Below, piece after piece: positions 17,045-26,024 of a stretch of 64,000 nt of DNA. The notes under the pieces are model-generated. The model did not search any database, was not told the origin of the DNA, and saw nothing but the letters and a program-made list of their open reading frames with translations. Position 1 is the first letter of the stretch. Each line of letters begins with the position of its first letter. The position numbers were made by a program, and so were the translations under genes. This DNA is from Virgifigura sp964551315. Lineage in GTDB: Bacteria; Pseudomonadota; Alphaproteobacteria; Dongiales; Dongiaceae. Location: NCBI GenBank assembly GCA_964551315.1, contig CAZKCM010000001.1, positions 128,103-192,102 of the forward strand. The letters run 5' to 3'.

Positions 17045-18613
17045 TCATTCCGGTAGCCCTGCTCTTCGCAGGCCATCGGAGAAGAGGGCGAGGTCTTGCG
17101 GTCGGCGGATCGGGAGCCAATCCGTAAGGTTGGAGGTACGGAGGGCCGGATCGAGCCGGCGCAGGCGCTCCATCGCTTGCCGCGCTTCGTCGGCCCGTCC
17201 GGCAAGCGCATGACTGGCCGCGATGATGGCAACCACCATCAGAAAGCTCGGCAGATCCCGGGATGACGCTCCGGCCCAGGACGAGGCTTCGTCGAAGTGC
17301 CCCGCAAACAGATGCGCCACGGCCATTCCAGCCTGCATGCGGTACATTTCCGGGTCCAGCGGGCTGAGACGCATTGCGTGCGTGAAGTGCGCGATCGCGC
17401 CGTTCGAATCGCCGCTCCAAGCCCGGACGAACCCGCCGAGAAACCAGGCAGCCGCCAAATTGGGATTGAGCATCTTCGCCCGGTCGAGCAAGGCGACGCC
17501 GCCATCGAGATCGCCGGTGAGATGGGCGAGAGCATGGCCGCCGCGCGCGAGGGCGACCGCATCGTCCCTGCCCAACTCGACGGCACGGCGGGCCAATCGC
17601 ACTCCCTCGGCGACCTCCGGCGCGTGGTCACTCATCCAGCCATTGACCTTGCGCCAGAAGTGACACCAGCCAGCCATGCCATAGGCCGACGCGAAAGCCG
17701 GATCGAATTCGATGGCCTTGTAGGACAGGCGCAGCGCCTCATCGACGGCCTCCCTCGTTCCGTGATGGAGGTTCGCCATGGCGCGAAGGTAGTAATCGTA
17801 GGCGTCGAGGCTTTCGGTCGGCTTCCGCTGCGCGCGCTCCATCTCCGCCCGCTCGATCCGGGGCGAAATCGCGCCCACGACATGTGCCGTCACCTGATCC
17901 TGCAGCTCGAAGATGTCGTCGATCTTGCCGTCGAAGCGCTCCGACCAGATATTCGCGCCCGTGCCCGCGTCGATGAGCTGCCCCGTGATCCGCACGCGGT
18001 TCGCCGCCTTGCGCAAGCTGCCTTCGAGGACATAGCGCACACCCAGCTCCCGGCCCACCTGCTTCTCATCGACGGCCCGACCCTTGTAGGTGAAGCTCGA
18101 GTTCCGCGCGATGACGAACAGCCAGCTCATGCGCGACAACGCCGCGATGATGTCCTCCACCACACCGTCGACAAAGTAGTCTTGGGCCGGATCGCCGCTG
18201 AGATTGAAAAACGGCAACACGGCAATGGATGGCCGATCCGGAAGGACCAACGCCTGTGCGACCGGCGCATGGGGCCGCGCCGGATCCGGGCTTTCCGAAA
18301 CATCGGATTCCCGCACTTCGCCCACGAACCGATAGCCTTTGCGCGCGATCGTGCGAACCAGGCGCTGTTCCTTGCCGGTGTCTCCGATCACCCTGCGCAC
18401 CGCATTGATATGGCTGGTCAGGGTGGATTCCGAGACGATCCGGCCGCCCCAGACCGTATCGATCAGGTCGTCCTTGGTCACCACGTGCTCGCGATTCCGC
18501 AGCAGGTACATCAGCAGATCGAAGACCTGCGGCCCGACCGCGATCGCATCGGATCCACGGATGAGTTCCCGCCGATCCGGATCGAGCACGTGATCGTCGA
18601 AGAAAAACTTCAC
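17045..18613 (-). CDS. Winged-helix regulator with TolB-like and TPR domains
   Basis: A 522-residue protein. The OmpR/CadC-type winged helix covers about residues 1-100: QVFDLLMYLLRNREHVVTKD, STLTSHINAVRRVIGD and ARKGYRFVGEV. A TolB-like nucleotide-cyclase-associated region runs from about 125 to 260 (SIAVLPFFNLSGDPAQDYF, YVLEGSLRKAANRVRITGQL). TPR-like helices follow to the C-terminus. No membrane helix is evident, so it is a cytoplasmic, CadC-like one-component regulator. It lies divergent from the three-gene NmrA/cupin/SDR cluster, with 229 bases between. It is the obvious candidate regulator of that cluster. The signal is unknown. Confidence 0.85.
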   Translation of the reverse strand: MKFFFDDHVLDPDRRELIRGSDAIAVGPQVFDLLMYLLRNREHVVTKDDLIDTVWGGRIVSESTLTSHINAVRRVIGDTGKEQRLVRTIARKGYRFVGEVRESDVSESPDPARPHAPVAQALVLPDRPSIAVLPFFNLSGDPAQDYFVDGVVEDIIAALSRMSWLFVIARNSSFTYKGRAVDEKQVGRELGVRYVLEGSLRKAANRVRITGQLIDAGTGANIWSERFDGKIDDIFELQDQVTAHVVGAISPRIERAEMERAQRKPTESLDAYDYYLRAMANLHHGTREAVDEALRLSYKAIEFDPAFASAYGMAGWCHFWRKVNGWMSDHAPEVAEGVRLARRAVELGRDDAVALARGGHALAHLTGDLDGGVALLDRAKMLNPNLAAAWFLGGFVRAWSGDSNGAIAHFTHAMRLSPLDPEMYRMQAGMAVAHLFAGHFDEASSWAGASSRDLPSFLMVVAIIAASHALAGRADEARQAMERLRRLDPALRTSNLTDWLPIRRPQDLALFSDGLRRAGLPE

Positions 18614-18842
18614 GAGGGTGCTCCATGACGCAGGCGAGCATCCATGCCGTCAGTCCGACAAGCTGTCGAAACTGGAGGGATTCCGTGTAGGCCGAGCTGA
18701 CGACACAACCCTTCCGCAAGCGATACTACCGTGACCTCGGGCACTTTTGGACAAAAACCCAAGGCAAATTGGACGCCGCAACAAAGTCTCGCCGGGCGCC
18801 CTCGGTCATCCTCCATCCATCAACCCGGATGGAGGAGCAATC

Positions 18843-19598
18843 ATGAAGATCGTTGTCATCGGCGGAACCGGCCTCATCGGCGGCAAGGTCGTGACGAACC
18901 TGCGTCAGAAGGGTCATGAGGTCGTCGCGGCGTCGCCCAACACGGGCGTCAACACCATCACCGGAGAAGGGCTCGCCGAAGCGCTTGCGGGCGCGCAGGT
19001 GGTTATTGACGTTGCGAATTCGCCTTCGTTCGAGGACGAAGCCGTCATGGCCTTCTTCACGACGTCGGGCCGCAATCTCCTTGCCGCGGAAGCCGACGCC
19101 GGTGTGCGGCATCACATCGCCTTGTCGGTCGTCGGGACTGACCGCCTGCCGCAAAGCGGTTATCTTCGTGCGAAGGTCGCCCAGGAAGACCTGATCAAGG
19201 CGTCCGGAATCCCCCACACGATCGTCCGCTCGACCCAGTTCTTCGAATTCCTCGGCGGTATCGCCCAGTCCTCGACCGACGGTCAAACCGTTCGCCTGTC
19301 GCCGGCCCACGTACAACCCGTGGCGTCCGACGACGTCGCCGCGCTGGTGGCCGAGGCGGCAACGATGGCACCGGCAAACGGCGTGATCGAACTCGCCGGG
19401 CCGGAACGCATCGGTCTCGACGATCTCGTTCGCCGCTATCTCGCGGCAAAGCACGACACCCGCGAAGTGGTCACCGATGTCCGCGCGCGGTACTTCGGCA
19501 CCGAGCTGAACGACAAGTCCCTCACCCCCGGCGACAACCCGCACATCGGCACCACGTCGTTCGAAACGTGGCTCGGCCACGCCTTGGCGCAGAAATAG
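18843..19598 (+). CDS. NmrA-like NAD(P)-binding SDR protein
   Basis: A 251-residue protein with an N-terminal Rossmann motif GGTGLIGG (about residues 7-14) and the shape of atypical SDRs of the NmrA/HSCARG group. GYLRAKVAQEDLIKASGIPH and TIVRSTQFFEF are typical of these proteins, where the Tyr-Lys pair is often lost. Such proteins reduce small quinone-like or flavonoid-like compounds or sense the NADP redox state. GGATGGAGGAGC just upstream of ATG 18843 is a strong ribosome site. First gene of a plus-strand cluster with a cupin and an SDR, divergent from the winged-helix regulator. Confidence 0.85.
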   Translation: MKIVVIGGTGLIGGKVVTNLRQKGHEVVAASPNTGVNTITGEGLAEALAGAQVVIDVANSPSFEDEAVMAFFTTSGRNLLAAEADAGVRHHIALSVVGTDRLPQSGYLRAKVAQEDLIKASGIPHTIVRSTQFFEFLGGIAQSSTDGQTVRLSPAHVQPVASDDVAALVAEAATMAPANGVIELAGPERIGLDDLVRRYLAAKHDTREVVTDVRARYFGTELNDKSLTPGDNPHIGTTSFETWLGHALAQK

Positions 19599-19650
19599 GG
19601 TCGCCACGCGGCCTAAGCGTAAGCCGTCCTATCTACGAAGGAGAACCAAG

Positions 19651-20070
19651 ATGTTCACGCGCTTCGTCTGCGGGATCCTTTTCGCAACTTTCGCCTTGAC
19701 CACCGCTTCTGCCGACGACCCAGCCGCGACCAAGTCCAAGGTGACCGTGGTCTTCGACCATGTGCTGCCGAACGTGCCCGGCAAGAGCATGAAAGGCGTG
19801 CTTGTCGAATACCAGCCGGGCGGCTCAAATCCCGCGCATACCCATCCCGACTCCGCGTTCATTTACGCAACGGTCCTGGAGGGCGCAATTCGTAGCAAGG
19901 TCAACGACGGTCCGGAAAAGGTGTATCGCGCCGGCGAAAGCTGGGCCGAAGTACCTGGCGATCATCATGCCGTCAGCGCGAATGCCAGCGACACCGAACC
20001 TGCCAAGCTGCTGGCCGTGTTCGTCGTCGACACCGACGAAACCAACCTCGTCATCGACGACGTGCAATAG
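19651..20070 (+). CDS. Exported cupin-domain protein
   Basis: A 139-residue protein with a signal peptide (MFTRFVCGILFATFALTTAS, cleavage near ASADD) and one cupin barrel. The metal-binding pattern is visible: GSNPAHTHPDSAFIYATVLE supplies His and His (HTH) and a later HH in PGDHHAVSAN supplies a further ligand. Small periplasmic cupins of this type are often annotated as quercetin-dioxygenase-like; no activity is shown. GAAGGAGAA precedes the ATG. It follows the NmrA-like gene by 52 bases and precedes the SDR gene by 11, so the three are probably one transcript. Confidence 0.85.
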   Translation: MFTRFVCGILFATFALTTASADDPAATKSKVTVVFDHVLPNVPGKSMKGVLVEYQPGGSNPAHTHPDSAFIYATVLEGAIRSKVNDGPEKVYRAGESWAEVPGDHHAVSANASDTEPAKLLAVFVVDTDETNLVIDDVQ

Positions 20071-20081
20071 GACCCGGTGCA

Positions 20082-20834
20082 ATGAAAGGATTAAAGGACA
20101 AGGTCGTCATCGTCACCGGCGGTGCTTCAGGCATCGGTCGCGCCGCGGCGCTCAGCTTCGCGGAGCAAGGCGCCAAGGTCATCGTCACCGGACGCCGCGC
20201 CGACCCCCTGAGGGAGGCGATGAACGATCATCCGAACATCGCCGGATTCACGGCGGACGCCTCGGTGCCTGCCGACGCCGCGCGCACGATCAACGAGACG
20301 CTTAATACCTGGGGACGGGTGGATATCCTGGTCAACAATGCCGGGGCCGGCGCAATTCTCCCGATGTCGGACGCAACGGCCGAGGAGATCGCCAGCATCT
20401 TTGCCGTCAATGTGCTTGGCCCCAGCCTGCTGTCCGCGGCAGCGCTTCCCTACCTGGCGGCATCAAAGGGGTCCATCGTCAACGTCTCGAGCACTTTTGG
20501 CCAGAAGCCGACGCCGGGGCTGTCCCACTACGCCGCGAGCAAGGCCGCGCTGGACCATTTGACGCGGTGCTGGGCCCTGGAGCTTGCGCCGCAAGGCGTG
20601 CGCGTCAACGCGGTCGCGGCCGGTCCCACCGAGACCGGGGCGTTGACGGGAATGATGCGCCTCTCTCCGGAACAGGCCGAGGCGGTCAAGGAGCGGGAGC
20701 GGGAACGGGTCCCGCTCGGGCGCCGCGGTCATCCGGCGGAAGTAGCACGATGGATCGTATCGCTCGCCGATCCCGCCTCCGAATGGGTCACCGGGCAGGT
20801 GATCACCGTCGATGGCGGGCTGGGGATTTCATGA
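20082..20834 (+). CDS. Classical SDR oxidoreductase (FabG-like)
   Basis: A 250-residue classical short-chain dehydrogenase. TGGASGIGRA is at about residues 12-21, NNAGAG at about 85-90, NVSST contributes the catalytic Ser, and YAASKAALDH gives the Tyr and Lys. The C-terminal TVDGGLGIS is normal. Segments such as WIVSLADPASEWVTGQVITV are typical of glucose-dehydrogenase or ketoacyl-reductase-like members. The substrate cannot be inferred. Third gene of the cluster under the divergent regulator. The cofactor-binding second strand ends in GRRADPL, suggesting NADP. Confidence 0.88.
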   Translation: MKGLKDKVVIVTGGASGIGRAAALSFAEQGAKVIVTGRRADPLREAMNDHPNIAGFTADASVPADAARTINETLNTWGRVDILVNNAGAGAILPMSDATAEEIASIFAVNVLGPSLLSAAALPYLAASKGSIVNVSSTFGQKPTPGLSHYAASKAALDHLTRCWALELAPQGVRVNAVAAGPTETGALTGMMRLSPEQAEAVKERERERVPLGRRGHPAEVARWIVSLADPASEWVTGQVITVDGGLGIS

Positions 20835-20878
20835 CCCAATCCTGAGGGAGCAAGACGACGATTGCCCCTGGCAGCACA

Positions 20879-21265
20879 CGCCTCCCGGCGAGATACCGCA
20901 GGTGGGCAGACCAAGACACTTTCGACGCGATCGCCGCGTTGCCGCCGGGAGAGGCGGAAAAGAAACGGCCAACGCACTTCAAGACGATGATCGGCGCGCT
21001 CAACCACGATCCCGTCCCTTAACTCGTGGATCTGATCCGGCAAGCGCATATCGAGGGACGCGACCACGGCTTTGAATCGCGCGACCTCGTGCTGCACGAA
21101 GGCCTTACCGAGCTGCGGAAGGCGCAGCAGGCGGTCAATCAGGGTACATCGACTGGAGCGACGGCCAGTCTGCCAATCGCTGGACGAGAGCGTGCGCTTC
21201 CGGTTCATCAGCGGCGAGCGGAGACAAGACGCGCGCCGGGCGATATGCCCGACGCGCTTGCAACG
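20879..21265 (+). pseudogene. DinB-family protein remnant
   Basis: Downstream of the SDR gene a decayed DinB/YfiT-type coding sequence is readable in pieces. The first part, ARYRRWADQDTFDAIAALPP and KTMIGALNH, ends in an in-frame TAA at about 21019. The second, HIEGRDHGFESRDLVLHEGL and AQQAVNQ, continues with YIDWSDGQSA. A frameshift near 21185 then brings LDESVRFRFISGE into a different frame, after which the family's C-terminal HxxxH region is not recognisable. Functional relatives are four-helix-bundle metal-binding enzymes. The stop plus the frameshift make a working product unlikely. Confidence 0.75.
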
Positions 21266-21322
21266 ATCGCCCAAACAGGGCCCTTCGGGGGGCGTGAGCC
21301 GATCCGGCCGAATCGCCTTTGG

Positions 21323-22117
21323 TCAGCCGACCGGGTCTGCGCTCTTCGCTCCCTTGAGGTTGGCCATGAGCCGCCGGTAAACGGCACTTGCGCCGCGGTA
21401 ACGGTTGTCGGGTGCGTTCTGCAGAGCCGCCACCCGGTCGAGCCGGATCTCGGGCACGCGGTCCTCGGCCCCGACGTCGCACATGCGATCGAGAAGGTCG
21501 ATCGCCTTGTTCCAGTACCAGTTGGTCCGCTCCGCGGTCGGCGCCGCCTGGGCCAGGCCGACGAGAAGCGACGCCGCCGTCTCCGCCATCGAGTTGTACA
21601 TGCCGCTCCGATAGGCCTTGGCCACGCGCCACAGCGCCTCGAACAGGGTGGCGTCGCCGCCGTCAACCTGTTCGAGCATTTCGCGGACGTGCTTGCGCTC
21701 GCCGGACTTGATCTGTCGCAGCAACGCGTACAGCGACTCGACGGCCTTCGCGTCCTTGCCGGCGCCGGCCCGTGCGAAGAAGGGATGCCGGTCCTTGAGC
21801 GCTTCGGGAAGCACCTCTTCATACATCGCGGTGAAAAGAAGCTCCGCCCGCTCCGCATCGCGGCGGTCGGCGGTCCCGATGATCCGTGGCGCGAAAGGTT
21901 TCAGCCGCTGCCGCGTCGCGCCGTCCATGCCGTCGTTCAAGGGAATGGCAAAAAGGCGGATGAGCGATGAGGCGGTGCGCGGCTCGTCGGTGTGTCTGTC
22001 GCCGGAAAGAAAGGCGACCAGCGACATGATGCACAGCTTGCCGCGTCGCGGGCTGCCCATGCCGCTGACGAGTTCGATGCGTTCGTAGAGCTGCTCGAGT
22101 TGGATATCCAAGGACAT
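21323..22117 (-). CDS. Conserved hypothetical protein, 264 residues
   Basis: The start at ATG 22117 is fixed by an excellent ribosome site (AGGAGGT, five bases upstream). The product is cytoplasmic, mostly helical and charged, with no signal peptide or membrane segment. It starts MSLDIQLEQLYERIELVSGM. It contains repeated helix pairs such as AVESLYALLRQIKSGERKHV and FEALWRVAKAYRSGMYNSMA, suggestive of an alpha-solenoid, and an NWYWNKAIDLLDRM segment. I do not recognise the family. Its GC3 pattern and strong ribosome site indicate a real gene. It converges on the DinB remnant. Confidence 0.7.
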   Translation of the reverse strand: MSLDIQLEQLYERIELVSGMGSPRRGKLCIMSLVAFLSGDRHTDEPRTASSLIRLFAIPLNDGMDGATRQRLKPFAPRIIGTADRRDAERAELLFTAMYEEVLPEALKDRHPFFARAGAGKDAKAVESLYALLRQIKSGERKHVREMLEQVDGGDATLFEALWRVAKAYRSGMYNSMAETAASLLVGLAQAAPTAERTNWYWNKAIDLLDRMCDVGAEDRVPEIRLDRVAALQNAPDNRYRGASAVYRRLMANLKGAKSADPVG

Positions 22118-22611
22118 TGCGACCTCCTGTCTCCTCAACAGAACCTGGCGTTCCGGAGCGGCTGCCCGGGGCGACTGCCTCAGGGGCACGATCGGCGACA
22201 AAGGACACCGCCAGCAGAGTTCGCTTGCCGTGAGGCAACCATTCTCTCGGAGCGTTCGCGCTTGCGCAAGGCAATGCTCCCTACAGCGCAAACTCGCGGT
22301 TGGATGCCGAAGTTCCACGCGTGCGGTGCTCAAGTCGGCCGCTCCGCCCTTCGCGCCCGTCGGGATCAACGATTCTTCGCCCGTGGTCTTCGTCCGTGGG
22401 GCCCCGTCCCGGCGGCGCGGGCTTGTCCCCTCTCCAAAGGTCCATACCTCTATCGGAAGCGGGGCGAGGTCGGATCCGGCGACCACGGGGAAGCCGCCCA
22501 TCTCACACAAAAAGTTTGTGTTGAAATCAGAAAGCCGCGACCTGAAACTGTAAATTTGAAACCCACGGGCCGATGATCGGCCATCGGGATATCGGCCACA
22601 TGGAGGTGGTC
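22118..22611. other. Upstream region with AT-rich palindrome
   Basis: About 490 bases between two divergently oriented genes. Near the plus-strand operon there is a perfect palindrome ACACAAA-AAG-TTTGTGT at 22505-22521, standing in locally AT-rich DNA about 90 bases before the substrate-binding protein start. It may be an operator or part of the promoter. No gene is supported in the rest. Confidence 0.45.
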
Positions 22612-23679
22612 ATGGGTTGCTGCGAGAAGATGACGGTCGACACCCCCGAAGTCGGGCGCACGACGGCTTCCGGGTCCTCGGGGATCGGGCGGCGGACGGC
22701 TCTGAAGGGGATCGCCGGCGTCGCGGGCGGCGTCGCGGCCCTGAAAAGCGGGCTTGCCTACGGCCAGCTGCGCAAGCTGCGGCTTGCCTTCTGCGGCCAG
22801 CTCCTCTGCGTCGTGCCCTATGAGGTGACGCAGGCGCGCGGGCGCTTCGAGGAAGAAGGACTCGACGTCGAGCTCGTCTATACCCGCGGCGGGAACGCGG
22901 CCATGCAGGCGCTCGTCGGCGGCGCGGTCGATTACACCGGCAGCTCTTTCGACGTCGCCCTGCAGGCCTTCGCCCGCGGCGCGCCGATCCGGCGCATCGC
23001 CTCGACCGGGCGGCTGCCGCTCTTCGCCCTGGCCGTCGGACCGCGGACGGCCGACGAGATCAAGAGCCTGAAGGACCTCGAAGGGCGGACCGTGGGCGTC
23101 TCCGCGCTCGGCAACGCCGATCATGCGATGCTGCTCTACCTCCTCAAGGAGGCCGGCGCCGATGCCAGCGCGGTGCAGTTCGCGACGCTTGGGACCAATC
23201 TCTACGACGCACTGCGCGTTGGCCACGTCGACGCCGGCATGGTGCAGGAGCCGGCGCTGTCGCTGCTCGTCGAGGCGGGCGGAGCGGTGCTTGTCAACGC
23301 CATGGATCTGGCGGACGCGACGAAGTATCTCGGCGGGCCTTACGAGTTCATGGGCGTGGCCGTGCGCGCCGAGGAGCGCGAAGAGCGCCGCGACGAGATG
23401 GTGCGCCTCGCCCGCGCGCTGGCGAAGGGTCTGCAGGACACCCGCACCATCCCGGTCGACGAGATCATCGCGGCGCTGCCGAACGAGCTCATCGCCGGCG
23501 GCGACCAGGCCCAGCTCCGCACGATCCTGGAGCGGTACCGGACGTCGCTCTACCCCGAAAGCGTTGCGATCGACGTCGAGGCGTGCCGGCGGGTCATGGA
23601 GGCCCATTTGGCCGCCGGCATGCTCGAGGAACCGGTGGACCTTGGCACGCTGCTCGACCGCTCGGTGGTCGAGGGCTGA
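22612..23679 (+). CDS. NitT/TauT-type ABC transporter substrate-binding protein
   Basis: A 355-residue protein. GRRTALKGIAGVAGG near residue 24 is a twin-arginine-like export signal. The mature part has the SsuA/ThiY-like fold: FCGQLLCVVPYEVTQARGRF, TRGGNAAMQALVGGAVDYTG, LEGRTVGVSALGNADHAMLL and GHVDAGMVQEPALSLLVEAG. Family ligands include nitrate, taurine, sulfonates, thiamine precursors and riboflavin; none can be chosen. ATG 22612 was preferred because GGAGGT lies just before it; ATG 22573 would add 13 residues without a ribosome site. First gene of a coupled importer operon. Confidence 0.88.
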   Translation: MGCCEKMTVDTPEVGRTTASGSSGIGRRTALKGIAGVAGGVAALKSGLAYGQLRKLRLAFCGQLLCVVPYEVTQARGRFEEEGLDVELVYTRGGNAAMQALVGGAVDYTGSSFDVALQAFARGAPIRRIASTGRLPLFALAVGPRTADEIKSLKDLEGRTVGVSALGNADHAMLLYLLKEAGADASAVQFATLGTNLYDALRVGHVDAGMVQEPALSLLVEAGGAVLVNAMDLADATKYLGGPYEFMGVAVRAEEREERRDEMVRLARALAKGLQDTRTIPVDEIIAALPNELIAGGDQAQLRTILERYRTSLYPESVAIDVEACRRVMEAHLAAGMLEEPVDLGTLLDRSVVEG

Positions 23680-24447
23680 ATGCTCCGCGCCCGCGACCTC
23701 ACGCTCGCCTATGCGGCGGAGCCGGTCCTCGAGGGCGTGAATCTCGAAGTCCAGGCCGGCGCGTTTGCGAGCCTCGTCGGACCGTCCGGCTCGGGCAAGA
23801 CCAGCATCCTCCGGGCGGCCACGGGGCTGCAGCAGCCGCGGAGCGGACGCGTCGAGCTGGATGTCGGCCGGGAGGAGATCGGCTTCCTGTTCCAGGACGA
23901 CGCGCTGCTGCCCTGGCGGACGGCGCGCCAGAACGTGGCGCTCGGCCTGCGCATCCGCAAGGTCCCGAAGGGCGCCGCGCTGGACCAGGCCGAGGAGTGG
24001 CTTACGAAGATGGGCCTCGCCGGCCTCGGCGACCGCTTCCCGCGCGAGCTCTCCGGCGGGCAGCGCAAGCGCGTGGCCATCGCGCAGATTCTTGCGCTGA
24101 GGCCCCGGCTCCTGCTGATGGACGAGCCCTTCGCCTCCCTCGACGCCATCGTCCGCGCCCACATCACGCAGGAGCTCCTCGGCTGGGTGGAGCAGGAGCA
24201 CATGACCGTCCTCCTCGTCACCCACGACCTCGAGGAGGCGCTCTCCGTCTCCGACGTCGTCTACGTGCTGTCGCAGGGGCCGCGGGCGCGCATCCGGTCG
24301 CGCTATCCCGTGCCGATTCCGCGGCCGCGCAACGTGCTGCACGCCCGCACCGATCCCGCCTTCGCCCCGCTGCTGGAGCGTCTGTGGAACGATCTGTCGG
24401 AGGAGGTCCGGCCCGGGGCTGCGGGACAGAGGAAGGCCGCGGAATGA
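23680..24447 (+). CDS. NitT/TauT-type ABC transporter ATPase
   Basis: A 255-residue ATPase. It has Walker A GPSGSGKTS (about residues 34-42), the Q-loop LFQDDALLPWRTARQNV typical of the SsuB/TauB group, signature LSGGQRKRVAI, Walker B LLLMDEP and switch His in LLVTHDLEEAL. ATG follows the upstream stop with no gap (TGAATG). It energises the importer whose permease starts at 24444. The C-terminus has an extra basic tail (GAAGQRKAAE). Confidence 0.92.
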   Translation: MLRARDLTLAYAAEPVLEGVNLEVQAGAFASLVGPSGSGKTSILRAATGLQQPRSGRVELDVGREEIGFLFQDDALLPWRTARQNVALGLRIRKVPKGAALDQAEEWLTKMGLAGLGDRFPRELSGGQRKRVAIAQILALRPRLLLMDEPFASLDAIVRAHITQELLGWVEQEHMTVLLVTHDLEEALSVSDVVYVLSQGPRARIRSRYPVPIPRPRNVLHARTDPAFAPLLERLWNDLSEEVRPGAAGQRKAAE

Positions 24448-25208
24448 CGACGAACCTGCTTCAGAAGCGGTGGGTGCGGCGGACCCTAGCGCTCGCGACC
24501 CTGATCGTGCTTTGGGAGGTGCTCGCGCGCATCGGCGTGCTTGACCCCTTCTACATGCCGCCGCCGAGCGACGTGGTGGCGGTGCTTTTCTCCGTGTTCG
24601 CCGACGGCAGCATCTGGAGCCATCTGGAGGCGACCTTCTCCGCCGCCCTGCTCGGCCTGGTGATCGGGCTCCTGATCGGCATCATCCTCGGCTTCACCGC
24701 CGCGCTCGTGCCCATTCTGGCCGAATTGCTCGAGCCCCTGATGATGCTGCTCAACGCGATACCGCGGGTAATCCTGGCGCCGCTCTTCGTCATCTGGCTC
24801 GGGATCGATCTGGGGTCCAAAGTCGCTCTGTCGCTCGTGCTCGTCGCGGTGCTGATCTTCTTTGCCGTCTATGGCGGCATCAAGGAGGTTGACGGTCGCC
24901 TCGTGGAGCGCGTGCGAACGCTGGGCGGCGGCCGCCGGGTGCTGCTGACCGAGGTCTATGTGCCGTCCGTCACCGCCTGGGTCATGGGCAACCTGAAGGT
25001 GGCGGTCGGCTTCGCCTTCACCGGCGCGGTCGTGGGCGAGTTCGTGGCCTCGACCCGCGGCCTGGGCTACCTGCTGCAGTTCGCGCAAAGCACCTACAAC
25101 GCCGCGCTCACGCTGGCACTGATCCTGCTCATCATGGGGTTCGTGCTGCTGCTGTTCTCGCTGTCGGAGCGGCTGGAGCGGCGGCTGCTCCGCTGGCGCT
25201 ATCGCTGA
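24444..25208 (+). CDS. NitT/TauT-type ABC transporter permease
   Basis: A 254-residue permease with six membrane helices and the BPD_transp_1 EAA-like coupling loop VDGRLVERVRTLGGGRRVLL. FYMPPPSDVVAVLF near residue 36 is the usual start of the family domain. ATG overlaps the ATPase stop by four bases (ATGA). It forms the homodimeric channel of the importer. The following DUF169 gene begins 38 bases downstream and is likely in the same transcript. Confidence 0.92.
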   Translation: MTTNLLQKRWVRRTLALATLIVLWEVLARIGVLDPFYMPPPSDVVAVLFSVFADGSIWSHLEATFSAALLGLVIGLLIGIILGFTAALVPILAELLEPLMMLLNAIPRVILAPLFVIWLGIDLGSKVALSLVLVAVLIFFAVYGGIKEVDGRLVERVRTLGGGRRVLLTEVYVPSVTAWVMGNLKVAVGFAFTGAVVGEFVASTRGLGYLLQFAQSTYNAALTLALILLIMGFVLLLFSLSERLERRLLRWRYR

Positions 25209-25246
25209 CGACCGCGCCGTCATCGGATCGGAAGAGGGGAGAAGCC

Positions 25247-25963
25247 ATGAATAACGCAACGATCGCAGCCGATCTCACCGCGCATCTCGACCTCGAGAGC
25301 CCGCCGGTCGCTCTGGCGTTCCTCGACGAGCCGCCGGCCGGCGTCCCCGCGAACCAGCCGGTCGCGCCCTCCGCCTGCACCTTCTGGCGTCGGGCCGAGA
25401 AGGAGGCCTTCTTCGTGCCGGCCGAGGCGCATTTCAACTGCCCGATCGGCGCCATGGTCATGGGTTTCGACCTGCCGGCCGCCGTGTCCGAGGAGCTGAT
25501 GGGCCTCGTCGGCCGAATGAGCGAATGCGGCTATGTCGACGCGTCGGAAGCGGCCAAGATCCCCGTCAACAAGAAGGGGCGCAAGGGCATCCTCTACGGC
25601 CCGCTCGCCCGCTTCCCGGGCGAGCCCGACGCGGTTCTCGTCTGGCTCACGCCGCTGCAAGCGATGATCTGGAGCGAGGCCGCCGGCGGCGCGACCTGGG
25701 GCGGCAACGCCCCGACCACCGTGTTCGGCCGTCCGGGCTGCGCGGCGATCCCGTCGGCGCTCGGCGACGGCCGGCCGACGCTCTCCTTCGGCTGCATCGG
25801 CATGCGCACCTTTACGGAGATCGCCCCCGACCGCATGCTCGCCGTCATGCCTGCCGCGGAGTTGCCGGCCTTCGCCCGGGCGCTGGCCGGCAAGAAGGAC
25901 GTCAACGCGGCGATGCGGAGCTTCTACGAGGAGCGCAAGGCAGCGACGACCGGGGCGGCCTGA
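25247..25963 (+). CDS. DUF169 family protein
   Basis: A 238-residue cytoplasmic protein with no signal or membrane segment. SPPVALAFLDEPPAGVPANQ near residue 18, APSACTFWRRAEKE, HFNCPIGAMVMGF and GRPGCAAIPSAL match the DUF169 pattern with its conserved Cys residues (about Cys43, Cys65, Cys165, Cys185). Members are widespread in archaea and bacteria, and the spaced cysteines suggest metal or cofactor binding; no reaction is known to me. GGGGAGAAGCC precedes the ATG. It lies 38 bases after the permease gene. The association hints that it acts on or senses the imported ligand. Confidence 0.82.
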   Translation: MNNATIAADLTAHLDLESPPVALAFLDEPPAGVPANQPVAPSACTFWRRAEKEAFFVPAEAHFNCPIGAMVMGFDLPAAVSEELMGLVGRMSECGYVDASEAAKIPVNKKGRKGILYGPLARFPGEPDAVLVWLTPLQAMIWSEAAGGATWGGNAPTTVFGRPGCAAIPSALGDGRPTLSFGCIGMRTFTEIAPDRMLAVMPAAELPAFARALAGKKDVNAAMRSFYEERKAATTGAA

Positions 25964-26024
25964 GCCGCGGGGACGCCCCTTTCCGTGGGTTGGGACGAGG
26001 TCCCATGAGGGAGGGACCCGATCT

